A program made the position numbers and the translations under genes. A DNA stretch of 64,000 bases, taken from Solimonas sp. SE-A11. Its GTDB lineage: Bacteria; Pseudomonadota; Gammaproteobacteria; Nevskiales; Nevskiaceae. Below, piece after piece: positions 24,723 through 33,061 of the stretch. A model generated the notes under the pieces. It was given only the letters and a program-made list of their open reading frames with translations, had not been told where the DNA came from and did not search any database. The stretch is from assembly GCF_030345715.1 (NCBI RefSeq), contig NZ_JAUASX010000012.1, positions 1 through 64,000 of the forward strand. Reading direction: 5' to 3'. Positions within the stretch are counted from its first letter, which is position 1; every line of letters begins with the position of its first letter.

Positions 24723-25223
24723 TCATCGGACCTTGGCCTGGTAGCTGTCAGGCCCCAGCAGCGCGGCGATGATGGAGGCGCGACCCGCGGCGCGGCCCTT
24801 TGCCTTGCCAGTGTGCTGCCGCAAGCGGTCCCGGATGGCGGTGAGATCCTGAATGCGGCGCTCGATCTCGCGAACCCTCGGTTCGATACCGGATTCCAAC
24901 TTGCCGCTGAGGTCACCCTGATGCTCAAGGCGCAGGATGTCGGCAATTTCGTCCAGGTTGAAGCCCAGGGCGCGCACGCGCCGGATGAACCGCAATCGAT
25001 CGACGTCTTCCGCGCCGAAGTTGCGATATCCCGATGTCGCACGACGCGCCTTGGGCAAAAGCCCCAGGCGTTCGTAAAACCGGATCGTGTCGACCGTGGT
25101 GTCCGTCAGCTTGGCGAGACGGCCGATGGTGACGCGCGGCAGCGCCTGAGCATCCTCGGAAGTCGGCAGCGCAGAGAGTCCACCCGATCGTCGCGGCGGG
25201 GTGCCTCGTCGGTGCGTGCTCAT
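24723..25223 (-). CDS. MerR-family regulator lacking cysteine
   Basis: The 166-residue protein has a normal MerR DNA-binding half (TIGRLAKLTDTTVDTIRFYERLGLL, residues about 32-56, in parts) and a long dimer helix. It contains no cysteine at all, so it cannot sense Cu(I) with the CueR-type C-x7-C pair. The N-terminal 30 residues are an extra Arg/Ser/Pro-rich extension. It is the last gene of the minus-strand copper operon and overlaps the DUF411 gene by four bases. It may respond to a non-metal or redox signal, or use His/Asp ligands. Confidence 0.8.
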   Translation of the reverse strand: MSTHRRGTPPRRSGGLSALPTSEDAQALPRVTIGRLAKLTDTTVDTIRFYERLGLLPKARRATSGYRNFGAEDVDRLRFIRRVRALGFNLDEIADILRLEHQGDLSGKLESGIEPRVREIERRIQDLTAIRDRLRQHTGKAKGRAAGRASIIAALLGPDSYQAKVR

Positions 25224-25741
25224 GGCGCCGCCGGTCCGTGTTTAGCAAATACCGCCGGCGGGGCATCATCGCTGAACAGCAGGACCTCGTAGGGGTCGAC
25301 GCGATCCCCTTGCTCCATGCCGGGAGAGCCGATCGGCATGCCCGGCACCGCGAGACCCTTGGCCTTGGGACGCTCGGCCAGCAGCCGTCGGATGTCTTCC
25401 GCGGGCACATGGCCTTCGATGAGGTATCCCCGCACGATGGCCGTATGACAGGACGCCAGGTCGCCGGGCACACCCAGCCGGGTCTTGAGGGGATTCATCG
25501 CGTTTTCATTGCGCACGTCGACCGAGAAGCCAGCGTTCCGAAGGTGCTCGACCCATTTGGAACAGCAGTGGCAGGTGGGGCTTTTGTAGACGACCACGGA
25601 ATCTGCGGCCGCCGCCGCGGGAGGCGTGGATAGCTGCCAGTAGGCCCCGGCAATGAGGAGCAGCGCGGTCAGGCCAGCGGCGAGAGCGACGAGGAGGGGA
25701 CGGCGGTCCCGATGGGCAGTGCGTGGATTCATGCTTGGCAT
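25220..25741 (-). CDS. DUF411 metal-associated protein
   Basis: The 173-residue product has an N-terminal membrane anchor or signal (LLVALAAGLTALLLIAGAYW) and the DUF411 thioredoxin-like core. Its redox or metal site reads SPTCHCCSKWVEHL, with a second segment SCHTAIVRGYLIEGHVPAEDI. DUF411 proteins recur in copper and zinc islands and probably bind Cu on the periplasmic side. A second family member is at 53251. It is ten bases downstream of the outer-membrane protein gene in the operon. Confidence 0.82.
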   Translation of the reverse strand: MPSMNPRTAHRDRRPLLVALAAGLTALLLIAGAYWQLSTPPAAAAADSVVVYKSPTCHCCSKWVEHLRNAGFSVDVRNENAMNPLKTRLGVPGDLASCHTAIVRGYLIEGHVPAEDIRRLLAERPKAKGLAVPGMPIGSPGMEQGDRVDPYEVLLFSDDAPPAVFAKHGPAAP

Positions 25742-25751
25742 CTCATAAGGA

Positions 25752-26804
25752 CTACAGGAATCGCCATTGCCAGTTCAGCCGTCCGAGAAAAGTGGTCTTG
25801 AGCTGCGGTCCATCCAGGTCCTGGTACACCGGCGCGCCGACCTCAAGAAACACACGCTGTTGCTCGGAGCTGGGGCTCTGGCCTGGCCTCAGGTCAAAGC
25901 CGACCAGGAAGTCCAGCCGCTTGCCGCCCTGCAGGGACGGATCCTTGGTCGGCTCGTCCGCAGGATCGAGTTCCGCATCGGCGCCTCGGATGTTCTCGAC
26001 GCGGCGGGCCTCGACGCGAGCCGAGGCATTGGCCACCTCGTTGAGGCGACGGATCAACCACAGGCCCATCCGATAGTCGTTGCCGAGTCGATAGCCGTTG
26101 TCGTTGTCGCCGACACGCAGATTGGGCAGGAACTCCGCGCCCCAGCCCCATTGCGCGGCCTGTCCCAGGTAGGCGACTCCCGGACTCAGGGAAACGGTGC
26201 CGGTGCCCAGCTGCATGGGGTATTCCAGGCGCATGCCGTTCATGCGCTCGTCGATCGAGCCGGTCGGCAGGCTGAGGCCGGCATTGAGCACAACGCGATG
26301 GCGCAGATCGGGCTGCGCATAGACGACGTACTGCGCACGCAGTCCGACATCGCCGATGCCGCTGGTGCGTTCGTTGAATCGCTCGCCGTCGGCGGTGAGA
26401 TGCTCCATCGACTTGACGAGGTAGGGCAGCGTTGCCATCAGCGCCAGATCGTCGGTCGCCGCGTACATCAGCATGCCCATATGCATCTGCATGCTCATCT
26501 TGGTGGGCGCGGCGAAGTAGTTCTGCAGGATTTCACCCTCGCTGATCCGCCCGGTGCCATCAAGGTTTCGGTTCATCCGCTCGTAGCCGTATTCGTAGGC
26601 CGCCATCCATTTGCTGCCATGACCCAGCATGAACGCCGCCGGCTGTAACCCATGGGTCATGGTGGCCATTTGGTCCATGTTCCGTGACGGCACGGGAATG
26701 ACGGGATAGGTCCCGAGCTCCGGTGCGGAACGATCTTGGGCGAGCGCCGGAATGGCGCTGACCAGCAATGCGGTCAGCACAGAAGCCTGCGGGTATGGCT
26801 TCAT
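25752..26804 (-). CDS. Met-rich outer-membrane beta-barrel-like protein
   Basis: The 350-residue product has a signal peptide ending near IPALAQD, then alternating amphipathic strands and a terminal aromatic residue in WQWRFL, consistent with a beta barrel. A Met-rich stretch (TKMSMQMHMGMLMYAAT, near residues 105-121) is typical of copper-linked transport or porin-like proteins. It overlaps the rhodanese-cyclase gene by four bases. The function is unknown; a passive outer-membrane exit or sensor for copper is possible. Confidence 0.7.
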   Translation of the reverse strand: MKPYPQASVLTALLVSAIPALAQDRSAPELGTYPVIPVPSRNMDQMATMTHGLQPAAFMLGHGSKWMAAYEYGYERMNRNLDGTGRISEGEILQNYFAAPTKMSMQMHMGMLMYAATDDLALMATLPYLVKSMEHLTADGERFNERTSGIGDVGLRAQYVVYAQPDLRHRVVLNAGLSLPTGSIDERMNGMRLEYPMQLGTGTVSLSPGVAYLGQAAQWGWGAEFLPNLRVGDNDNGYRLGNDYRMGLWLIRRLNEVANASARVEARRVENIRGADAELDPADEPTKDPSLQGGKRLDFLVGFDLRPGQSPSSEQQRVFLEVGAPVYQDLDGPQLKTTFLGRLNWQWRFL

Positions 26805-27796
26805 GTTTTTCTCCTCTTGGGCGACTGATGAGTCAGATACACCGAGACGGGGGCATCGAAGCCCTTGAGGTGTTGCGGCTCTGCGTGCAGCACCAAGGCA
26901 TCGGCATGTTCTTGGTGGCTAGTACGCGCGTGGTTCATGACCGCTTCGGTTGCGGCAATGCCGCCCGGAGGGGCGAGCTTGAGCAGGCGTGCCGCGGTGT
27001 GCACAGCCGTGCCGATGAAGGAAAGTCCACGGCGTTCGCGGCCGCCAATCCGGCCAATAACCAGCGGACCGAAGTCCAGGGCCATGCGCACCTCGGGGAG
27101 GTCGGGGCGGGTTACGCGGCGTTCGGCGAGCGCATCACGAATGGCGAAGGCCGCGGGTAGGCTCTCCGTGGGACTGGCGAAGTACAGCATGGCACCGTCA
27201 CCTTCGAAGTCATGGACATCGCCGCAGTGGCTTACGGCGATCTCCGTCACGATCTCCATGAAGGCCTGCACCAGGCCGAGTACCTGCTCGGGGGCATGGG
27301 TCGCGAACAGGCGCGTGGAGTCGACCATGTCGACGAACAGCACGGCCAGGTCTCGGCGGGCGGGCAGGGCCAGGCCTCTCAGGAATGCGGCTTCCGCAAT
27401 GAGATCGCCCTGCGGTTCCTCGGCCAGGACCGTCCACCCGGCAATCTGACGCCGGGCTTCGGGGGCGAGCACCGCAGTGACGCCGCCGCCGGCAAGCCAG
27501 GCGGGCCATCCGCCGTCCAGGACCGCGATGTCGCGGTATCCCGCCGCGTCGAGCCAACGTGCGACGCGAGTGCTCGAAGCCTGTCCGTTGCACAGGCAGT
27601 AGACGACGATCGGCGTCGAGCGCGGCAGATCGGGAAGCTGTGGCGGCTGCTCGTCCATATGGATCGGAACCGCATGCGGCAGCGCCAGCGGCTCACGTCG
27701 AAACGCGTCACGGCGCCGGGCATCGAGCAGCAGCGGCGCGGGAGAGTGCCGAAGCCGCTCGCTCAACGCTGCGGGCGTGATGCGGCCGATGCTCAA
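26801..27796 (-). CDS. Rhodanese-class III nucleotide cyclase fusion
   Basis: The 331-residue protein joins a rhodanese-like domain (residues about 5-105) to a class III adenylate/guanylate cyclase domain (about 145-320). The rhodanese loop has Cys69 in [10 protein letters not shown]. The cyclase has the metal aspartates in LFVDMVDST (Asp156) and EGDGAML (Asp200), but the usual substrate Lys is replaced in HDFEGDG and the usual VNxAAR reads VHTAAR. Either nucleotide specificity is changed or activity is reduced. It overlaps copA and the outer-membrane gene by four bases each, so it belongs to the copper operon. A link between sulfur or copper status and a cyclic nucleotide is inference. Confidence 0.85.
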   Translation of the reverse strand: MSIGRITPAALSERLRHSPAPLLLDARRRDAFRREPLALPHAVPIHMDEQPPQLPDLPRSTPIVVYCLCNGQASSTRVARWLDAAGYRDIAVLDGGWPAWLAGGGVTAVLAPEARRQIAGWTVLAEEPQGDLIAEAAFLRGLALPARRDLAVLFVDMVDSTRLFATHAPEQVLGLVQAFMEIVTEIAVSHCGDVHDFEGDGAMLYFASPTESLPAAFAIRDALAERRVTRPDLPEVRMALDFGPLVIGRIGGRERRGLSFIGTAVHTAARLLKLAPPGGIAATEAVMNHARTSHQEHADALVLHAEPQHLKGFDAPVSVYLTHQSPKRRKT

Positions 27797-30156
27797 GTGG
27801 CCTCCGGCCAGAGCTGTGCCGAACGCAGCCGCAGCGCATTGGCCACGACCGACACGGAGGACAGGCTCATCGCGGCACTGGCGAGCATGGGCGACAGCAG
27901 CAGGCCGAAAAACGGATACAGCACACCGGCCGCGATAGGCACGCCCAGGGCGTTGTAGACGAAGGCCAGGAACAGGTTCTGGCGAATGTTGCGCATCGTG
28001 GCGCGGGACAGGGCCACGCTGCGCGCGATGCCGCGCAGGTCGCCCTTGAGTAAGGTAACGCTGGCAGACTGCATGGCCACATCGGTGCCCGTGCCCATCG
28101 CGATGCCGACATCGGCCGAGCTCAGCGCCGGAGCATCGTTGACGCCGTCACCCGCCATGGCAACGCGGCGGCCTTCGCGCTGCAGGCGTTGCACGACGCC
28201 GGCCTTGTCCTGGGGCAGGACGTCGGCGATGACCTCGTCAATGCCGAGTTCTTGGGCGACCGCGCGTGCGGTGCGCTCATTGTCTCCGGTCAGCATCAGG
28301 ATTCGCAGGCCAGCGGATTTCAGGGCCGTAACGGCCTCTGGCGTGGAGGCCTTGATCGCGTCGGCGACAGCAATGATGCCGGCGGGCCGGCCGTCGATGG
28401 CCACGAATACTGCGGTCTGTCCCTTGAGCCGGGCCAGTTCCGCGGGGCTGATCAGGGCTTCCGTCGGAATCCGGCGAGCTTCAAGCAGACGCTGGTTCCC
28501 CACGAGGACCTTGCGATCGCCGACGGTTGCCCAGACGCCGAGTCCCGGATCGGAGCCGAACTCCGTGGCTGCAGGGATGGACCCCGAAGTGTGTTGCGCG
28601 GCCGCTTCGACGATCGCGCGACCCAGGGGATGTTCGCTCAGCGCCTCCGCGGCGGCAGCCAGGGAAAATACTTCCGCCTCGGAGAACCGACCCACGGGCA
28701 GCACCGAGCGCAGGCTGGGTTTGCCTTCGGTCAGGGTGCCTGTCTTGTCGACGACGAGAGTGTCGATCTTCTCCAGGCGCTCCAGGGCGGCGGCGTCCTT
28801 GATCAGGACGCCTGCCTGGGCGCCGCGACCGATCCCGACCATCACCGACATCGGCGTCGCCAGGCCCAGCGCGCAAGGACAGGCGATGATCAGGACGGAT
28901 ACGGCGACCACCAGCGCCGTCGCCAGCTGCGGCGGTGGGCCTGCCAAGGCCCAGATCACCGCGGCGGCCACGGCCACGGCGATGACCGCCGGCACGAACC
29001 AGGCCGAAACCACATCGGCCAGGCGCTGGATCGGCGCACGCGACCGTTGTGCCTCCGCGACCATCTGCACGATCTGCGCGAGCAGGGTGTCCTTGCCGAC
29101 GCGGGCGGCGCGCACCAGCAGGCTGCCGCGGCCGTTGATGGTGCCGCCGGTGACACTGTCCCCGGCCTGCTTGCGAACCGGATCGGGTTCACCGCTGATC
29201 ATCGACTCGTCGACATGGCTCTCGCCCTCGACGACTTCGGCATCCACCGGAATCTTTTCGCCCGGCCGCACCCGCAGGCGGTCGCCCGTTTGCAGGTGCC
29301 GCGCATCCACATCCGACTCGTTGCCCTGGTCGTCGACCCGGTGGGCGGTCTTGGGCGCCAGTTCGAGCAGGGAGCGAATGGCGCTGGAGGTTTGCGAGCG
29401 TGCGCGCAGCTCCAGGACCTGTCCCAGCAACACCAGGACCGTGATGACCGCGGCGGCCTCGAAGTAAAGCGGCACCGCACCGCCTGACATGCGGAACGTC
29501 TCGGGCAGAAACCCCGGCACCAGGGTCGCCACGATGCTGAAGGCGTAGGCCGCGCCGATGCCCAGCGCGATGAGCGTGAACATGTTGAGACTGCGCTGAC
29601 GGATCGACTGCCAGCCGCGGACGAAGAAGGGGGCGCCCGCCCAGAGAACCACCGGCGAGGCCAGGATGAGCTGGCTCCAGCTCCACAGCCCGTGCCCCAG
29701 GCGGCGCATCAGGTCCAGGCCGGGAACGAACTCGGCCATCGACAGGACCAGCAGGGGCAGGGTCAGGGCGAGCCCGATGCGAAAGCGCTTGCGCATATCG
29801 CGCAATTCGCTGTCGTCCTGCTCCAGCGACGGCGCTTCCGGTTCCAGGGCCATGCCGCACTTGGGGCAGCTTCCCGGTCCCGGTTGACGCACTTCGGGGT
29901 GCATGGGGCAGGTATAGATCACGCTGCTGTCGAGCCGCGGAGCATGCGAGGGAGAGCCATCACCGGCGGGCGGTGACGGCGGCGCCAGATACCGGGCCGG
30001 ATCGGCGATGAACTTCTGGCGGCAGCGTTCGCTGCAGAACACGAAGACCTTGTCCTGGAATTCGTGGCGCAGCGCCGTGACCCGGTTCACCTTCATGCCG
30101 CAAACCGGATCGCGTGCCATCGGCGTGCTTCCGGAGTCTCCACAGCAGTCGCTCAT
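27793..30156 (-). CDS. copA: Copper-exporting P1B-type ATPase with YHS and heavy-metal-binding domains
   Basis: The 787-residue ATPase has an N-terminal YHS domain (DPVCGMKV, then CSERC; residues 16-50), a heavy-metal-binding zinc-ribbon-like domain (CPMHPEVRQ and CPKCGM; about 83-102) and the ATPase core. The ion site CPC is at 426-428, phosphorylated Asp in DKTGT at 470-474, SEHPLG near 508 and GDGVND near 669. There is no MxCxxC (HMA) domain, unlike the second CopA at 38140. This type exports Cu(I) to the periplasm and is often paired with a periplasmic acceptor; here the multicopper oxidase and cytochrome fusion genes are upstream in the operon. Confidence 0.92.
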   Translation of the reverse strand: MSDCCGDSGSTPMARDPVCGMKVNRVTALRHEFQDKVFVFCSERCRQKFIADPARYLAPPSPPAGDGSPSHAPRLDSSVIYTCPMHPEVRQPGPGSCPKCGMALEPEAPSLEQDDSELRDMRKRFRIGLALTLPLLVLSMAEFVPGLDLMRRLGHGLWSWSQLILASPVVLWAGAPFFVRGWQSIRQRSLNMFTLIALGIGAAYAFSIVATLVPGFLPETFRMSGGAVPLYFEAAAVITVLVLLGQVLELRARSQTSSAIRSLLELAPKTAHRVDDQGNESDVDARHLQTGDRLRVRPGEKIPVDAEVVEGESHVDESMISGEPDPVRKQAGDSVTGGTINGRGSLLVRAARVGKDTLLAQIVQMVAEAQRSRAPIQRLADVVSAWFVPAVIAVAVAAAVIWALAGPPPQLATALVVAVSVLIIACPCALGLATPMSVMVGIGRGAQAGVLIKDAAALERLEKIDTLVVDKTGTLTEGKPSLRSVLPVGRFSEAEVFSLAAAAEALSEHPLGRAIVEAAAQHTSGSIPAATEFGSDPGLGVWATVGDRKVLVGNQRLLEARRIPTEALISPAELARLKGQTAVFVAIDGRPAGIIAVADAIKASTPEAVTALKSAGLRILMLTGDNERTARAVAQELGIDEVIADVLPQDKAGVVQRLQREGRRVAMAGDGVNDAPALSSADVGIAMGTGTDVAMQSASVTLLKGDLRGIARSVALSRATMRNIRQNLFLAFVYNALGVPIAAGVLYPFFGLLLSPMLASAAMSLSSVSVVANALRLRSAQLWPEAT

Positions 30157-30172
30157 GGCTCTATCCCCGCGC

Positions 30173-31243
30173 TCAGGTCGAAGGCGCCGCGACGGCAGCG
30201 TAGTCCTGCGAGGACCAGTGGACGTGCTGCACCCGCCAGCCCTGAGGGGTCTTGCGCAGCAGGATCGTCTCGGTACTCAGTACGTCGATGGGCCGGCCCT
30301 TGGACGACTGTCCACGGATGCGGTACTCCGAGTTGACCCAGGCACTGTCGCCGCTGCTGCCGGAAACGCGCTTGAGCAGATCGATCTTCGAGGCCTTGAG
30401 GAAGGCCGCATCCGCGCCGGCGTGCAAGGCCAGGAACTCGTCGCGCGAGCGCTCGGCGCCGCCGCCCTCGTAGACCAGCAGGTCGTCGGTCAGCCAGTAC
30501 GAGAGGACCGCCCGATCGCCCGCCTTCAAGGCCGATCGGAAGGCTTCCACGGCCTTCTCGGCCTCCGGCGCGGCCGATCCAGCCTCCGGCATCTGCATTT
30601 GCGACATGTCCATGCCGCCATGGCCACCGTGAGCATCGCCGCCCGATGGAGGCGCCGCAGCCGGCGCCGCGTCGTCGTGATCCATGCCCGAATCCCCTTC
30701 GCCCCGCGCCGTGAGGATCTGGTATTGCTCCGGGGTCAGCGAGGGCAGCTTCTGGAGAAACGCCACCATCGCCCAGATGCGCTGATCGTCGTGCGTCGCG
30801 CCCCAGGCCGGCATCGCGGTCATCTTCAGACCGTGCTTGATGATCCAGAACTGGCGGGCGGCGCTGGCCTTCTCGTCGCCGTGGTCGTGCTCATCCTGTC
30901 CTTCCCCGTGCATGCCGGCCGGCATGGCCAGGTTGGGAGGCTTCGGATACAGGCCGATCGACATGTCCGATTCGCTCTTCCCCGGCTTCAGGTGACAGCC
31001 GGCGCACATGTCGTTGTAGTCCGCGCCGCCGGCCAGCAGCATCTGCGAGTCGTCGAGCGCCGGTACAGATATGTTCTTGGTGCGAACCGCGATCGAGCGC
31101 TCGCGCAGGGTCTCCAGGGCCAGGTAGACCGGCCTGGTGTGAGCGTCGTCGGCCCCGATGGGGTAGGCCCCGGAGTAGATGAAGCCGATGGCGCCGAGTA
31201 CGCCGACGACCAATAGCAGGAGCAGGGGTTTGAGGAATTTCAT
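30173..31243 (-). CDS. Cytochrome c-SnoaL-like fusion protein
   Basis: The 356-residue secreted protein has an N-terminal anchor or signal ([19 protein letters not shown]) and a class I cytochrome c domain with CAGCH at 80-84 and a likely axial Met in [10 protein letters not shown] His/Met-rich linker ([18 protein letters not shown] near 215-232) follows. A C-terminal SnoaL/DUF4440-like domain (about 240-345; [18 protein letters not shown]) completes it. It is 18 bp after the multicopper oxidase gene. It could accept electrons from Cu(I) oxidation. The domain combination is unusual and its function is inferred. Confidence 0.78.
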   Translation of the reverse strand: MKFLKPLLLLLVVGVLGAIGFIYSGAYPIGADDAHTRPVYLALETLRERSIAVRTKNISVPALDDSQMLLAGGADYNDMCAGCHLKPGKSESDMSIGLYPKPPNLAMPAGMHGEGQDEHDHGDEKASAARQFWIIKHGLKMTAMPAWGATHDDQRIWAMVAFLQKLPSLTPEQYQILTARGEGDSGMDHDDAAPAAAPPSGGDAHGGHGGMDMSQMQMPEAGSAAPEAEKAVEAFRSALKAGDRAVLSYWLTDDLLVYEGGGAERSRDEFLALHAGADAAFLKASKIDLLKRVSGSSGDSAWVNSEYRIRGQSSKGRPIDVLSTETILLRKTPQGWRVQHVHWSSQDYAAVAAPST

Positions 31244-31261
31244 GACCAGGCCTTTGGGAGA

Positions 31262-32698
31262 TCAGCCGCCGTGTTGGGAGTGGTCCATCTTCGGCATGGC
31301 CGGCGTCGCTGCCGGCTCCTGCCGCGGTCCATACGGATCACGCCGCGGCGGATTGCCGAAGTCGGGATCACTGGAGATACGCCGTGCGATCTTGTCGGGT
31401 GGATTGCGGTACCAGCCCGGATCGCGGTAGTCCCCGGCCGGCTGGTTGTCCCGCACCTTCACGACCGTGAACATGCCGCCCATCTCGATGGGGCCGTACA
31501 GTCCTTCGCCGGTCATCATCGGCAGCGTGTTCTCGGGACCCTTCAGGCCCATGGCCACATGGCCACCGTGCTCGGCCATGCCGTAGCGGCCCATGGCCCC
31601 ATAGCCGGGCAGCATCTTGCGGATGTCGGCTTCCACGCCGGACTGGTCGACGCCGACCAGGTTGGGGATGCCATGTCCCATCGGCCCCATCGTGTGATGC
31701 GCCATATGGCAGTGGAAGGCCCAGTCACCGGGTTCGGTAGCGACAAACTCGATGTCGCGGATCTGTCCGACACCTACGATCTCGGTCACCTCGCGACGCC
31801 ATTGCGCCTCGGGCCAACGACCGCCATCCGAGCCGGTGACCCAGAACGGATTGCTGTGCAGGTGTATCGGGTGATTCCACATCGACAGGTTGGCAATCCG
31901 GATGCGCGCTCGCTCGCCGGTGCGCATCACCAGGTTTTCGATCGCCGGGAAGGTCTTGCTGTTGAAGGTCCACAGATCGAAGTCCTGCATGATGCTGGGG
32001 TCGGGGCGATAGGTGCCCGGGTGCAGTGCCCAGTTGTGCAGCAGGAAGGTGTAGTCGCGGTCGATCTGGACGCCTTCACCGTCCTTGGGATGGATGATGA
32101 ACATGCCCATCATGCCGAACGCCATCTGCGTCATTTCGTCGGCATGCGGGTGATACATGTGCGAGCCGTGCTGCTTGAGCGTGTACTCGTAGACGAAGGT
32201 CTCGCCCGGCTGGATGTGCGGCTGGTTCAGACCGCCGACGCCATCGAAACCGTTGGGCAGGTCGATGCCATGCCAGTGCACGCTGGTCGGCTCGCCCAGG
32301 CGGTTGGTGACGAAGATGCGCACGCGATCGCCCTCGACGGCCTCGATCGTCGGCCCCGGGGTCGTCCCGTTATAGCCCCAGCACTTGGCTCGGGATCCCG
32401 GCGCGAACTCGTGCTCGATCTCCTCGGCGACCAGGTGGAACTCCTTGACGCCGCCTTTCATCTTGTACGGCAGGGTCCAGCCATTGAGCGTGCGCACCGG
32501 CAGGTAGCCCTGCGAATGCCGCTTGATCGTGGAGGGCACCTTCAGCCCAGGGGCAGGGGTGCTGGCCGTCCCGGCGCCGCTCATGCCCGGCATGTCGGCC
32601 ATGTTGTGGCCCTCGTGCTGGGCGAGGGCAGGAGCGCTGGCCAGAAGGCCAGCGCCACTCGCGCCCATCATCTGCAGCAGGTCGCGTCGTGTGACCAT
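31262..32698 (-). CDS. Multicopper oxidase of the CopA/CueO type
   Basis: The 478-residue periplasmic oxidase has a Tat-type N-terminus (TRRDLLQMMGASGAG) and all four copper-binding clusters: HWHG, HMYHPHADE, HPIHLH and HCHMAHHTMGPMGH. These bind the mono- and trinuclear sites and oxidise Cu(I) to less toxic Cu(II). Met/His patches lie at the start (HEGHNMADMPGM) and end (PKMDHSQHGG). The start overlaps the stop of the Met-rich gene by one base. Among known families it is closest to short two-to-three-domain oxidases in copper islands. Confidence 0.9.
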   Translation of the reverse strand: MVTRRDLLQMMGASGAGLLASAPALAQHEGHNMADMPGMSGAGTASTPAPGLKVPSTIKRHSQGYLPVRTLNGWTLPYKMKGGVKEFHLVAEEIEHEFAPGSRAKCWGYNGTTPGPTIEAVEGDRVRIFVTNRLGEPTSVHWHGIDLPNGFDGVGGLNQPHIQPGETFVYEYTLKQHGSHMYHPHADEMTQMAFGMMGMFIIHPKDGEGVQIDRDYTFLLHNWALHPGTYRPDPSIMQDFDLWTFNSKTFPAIENLVMRTGERARIRIANLSMWNHPIHLHSNPFWVTGSDGGRWPEAQWRREVTEIVGVGQIRDIEFVATEPGDWAFHCHMAHHTMGPMGHGIPNLVGVDQSGVEADIRKMLPGYGAMGRYGMAEHGGHVAMGLKGPENTLPMMTGEGLYGPIEMGGMFTVVKVRDNQPAGDYRDPGWYRNPPDKIARRISSDPDFGNPPRRDPYGPRQEPAATPAMPKMDHSQHGG

Positions 32699-33012
32699 CA
32701 GTGGCCTCCGTGACCGTCGGCAGGCGGCTTGCCGCTACCCGACTTCTGATCCATGCCCTTCATCTGGGAATGGTCCATGCCACCCATGCCGTCGGCCGGC
32801 TTCTTCTGGCCCATGCACTTTTCGTGCATCGCCTTGGCCACCGGGTCGTTCATGTCCATCTTCGACATGTCCATGTTTTTCATCGAGGCGCAATCGGGGC
32901 CGGCCTTCGCGGCGGCGGCTTCCTTGGCGTGCTCGGCCGGATCGTGGGCCCAGCTGCCCTGCGCAAACAGAACGGCGGCGGCGACCAGGGTGCTGCGGAA
33001 AAGCGTGTTCAT
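32698..33012 (-). CDS. Small secreted Met/His-rich copper-binding protein
   Basis: The 104-residue product has a signal peptide (LFRSTLVAAAVLFAQGSWA) and a mature half built from Met and His motifs (ASMKNMDMSKMDMNDP; GGMDHSQMKGMDQ; a terminal HGGH). Two cysteines occur in CASMK and EKCMG. It probably binds periplasmic copper and may feed the oxidase. The start at 33012 is chosen because AGGAG precedes it; a frame open to 33072 adds a non-signal extension. Confidence 0.75.
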   Translation of the reverse strand: MNTLFRSTLVAAAVLFAQGSWAHDPAEHAKEAAAAKAGPDCASMKNMDMSKMDMNDPVAKAMHEKCMGQKKPADGMGGMDHSQMKGMDQKSGSGKPPADGHGGH

Positions 33013-33061
33013 CGGGTAACTCCTACGTGAGAAACGCCGGGGGGCGTCGGGGGAAAAGGTT

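Noticed and set aside
28189-29487. Long plus-strand open frames opposite the copA at 27793
   Set aside because: They mirror codon positions of the ATPase and show no coherent protein features.
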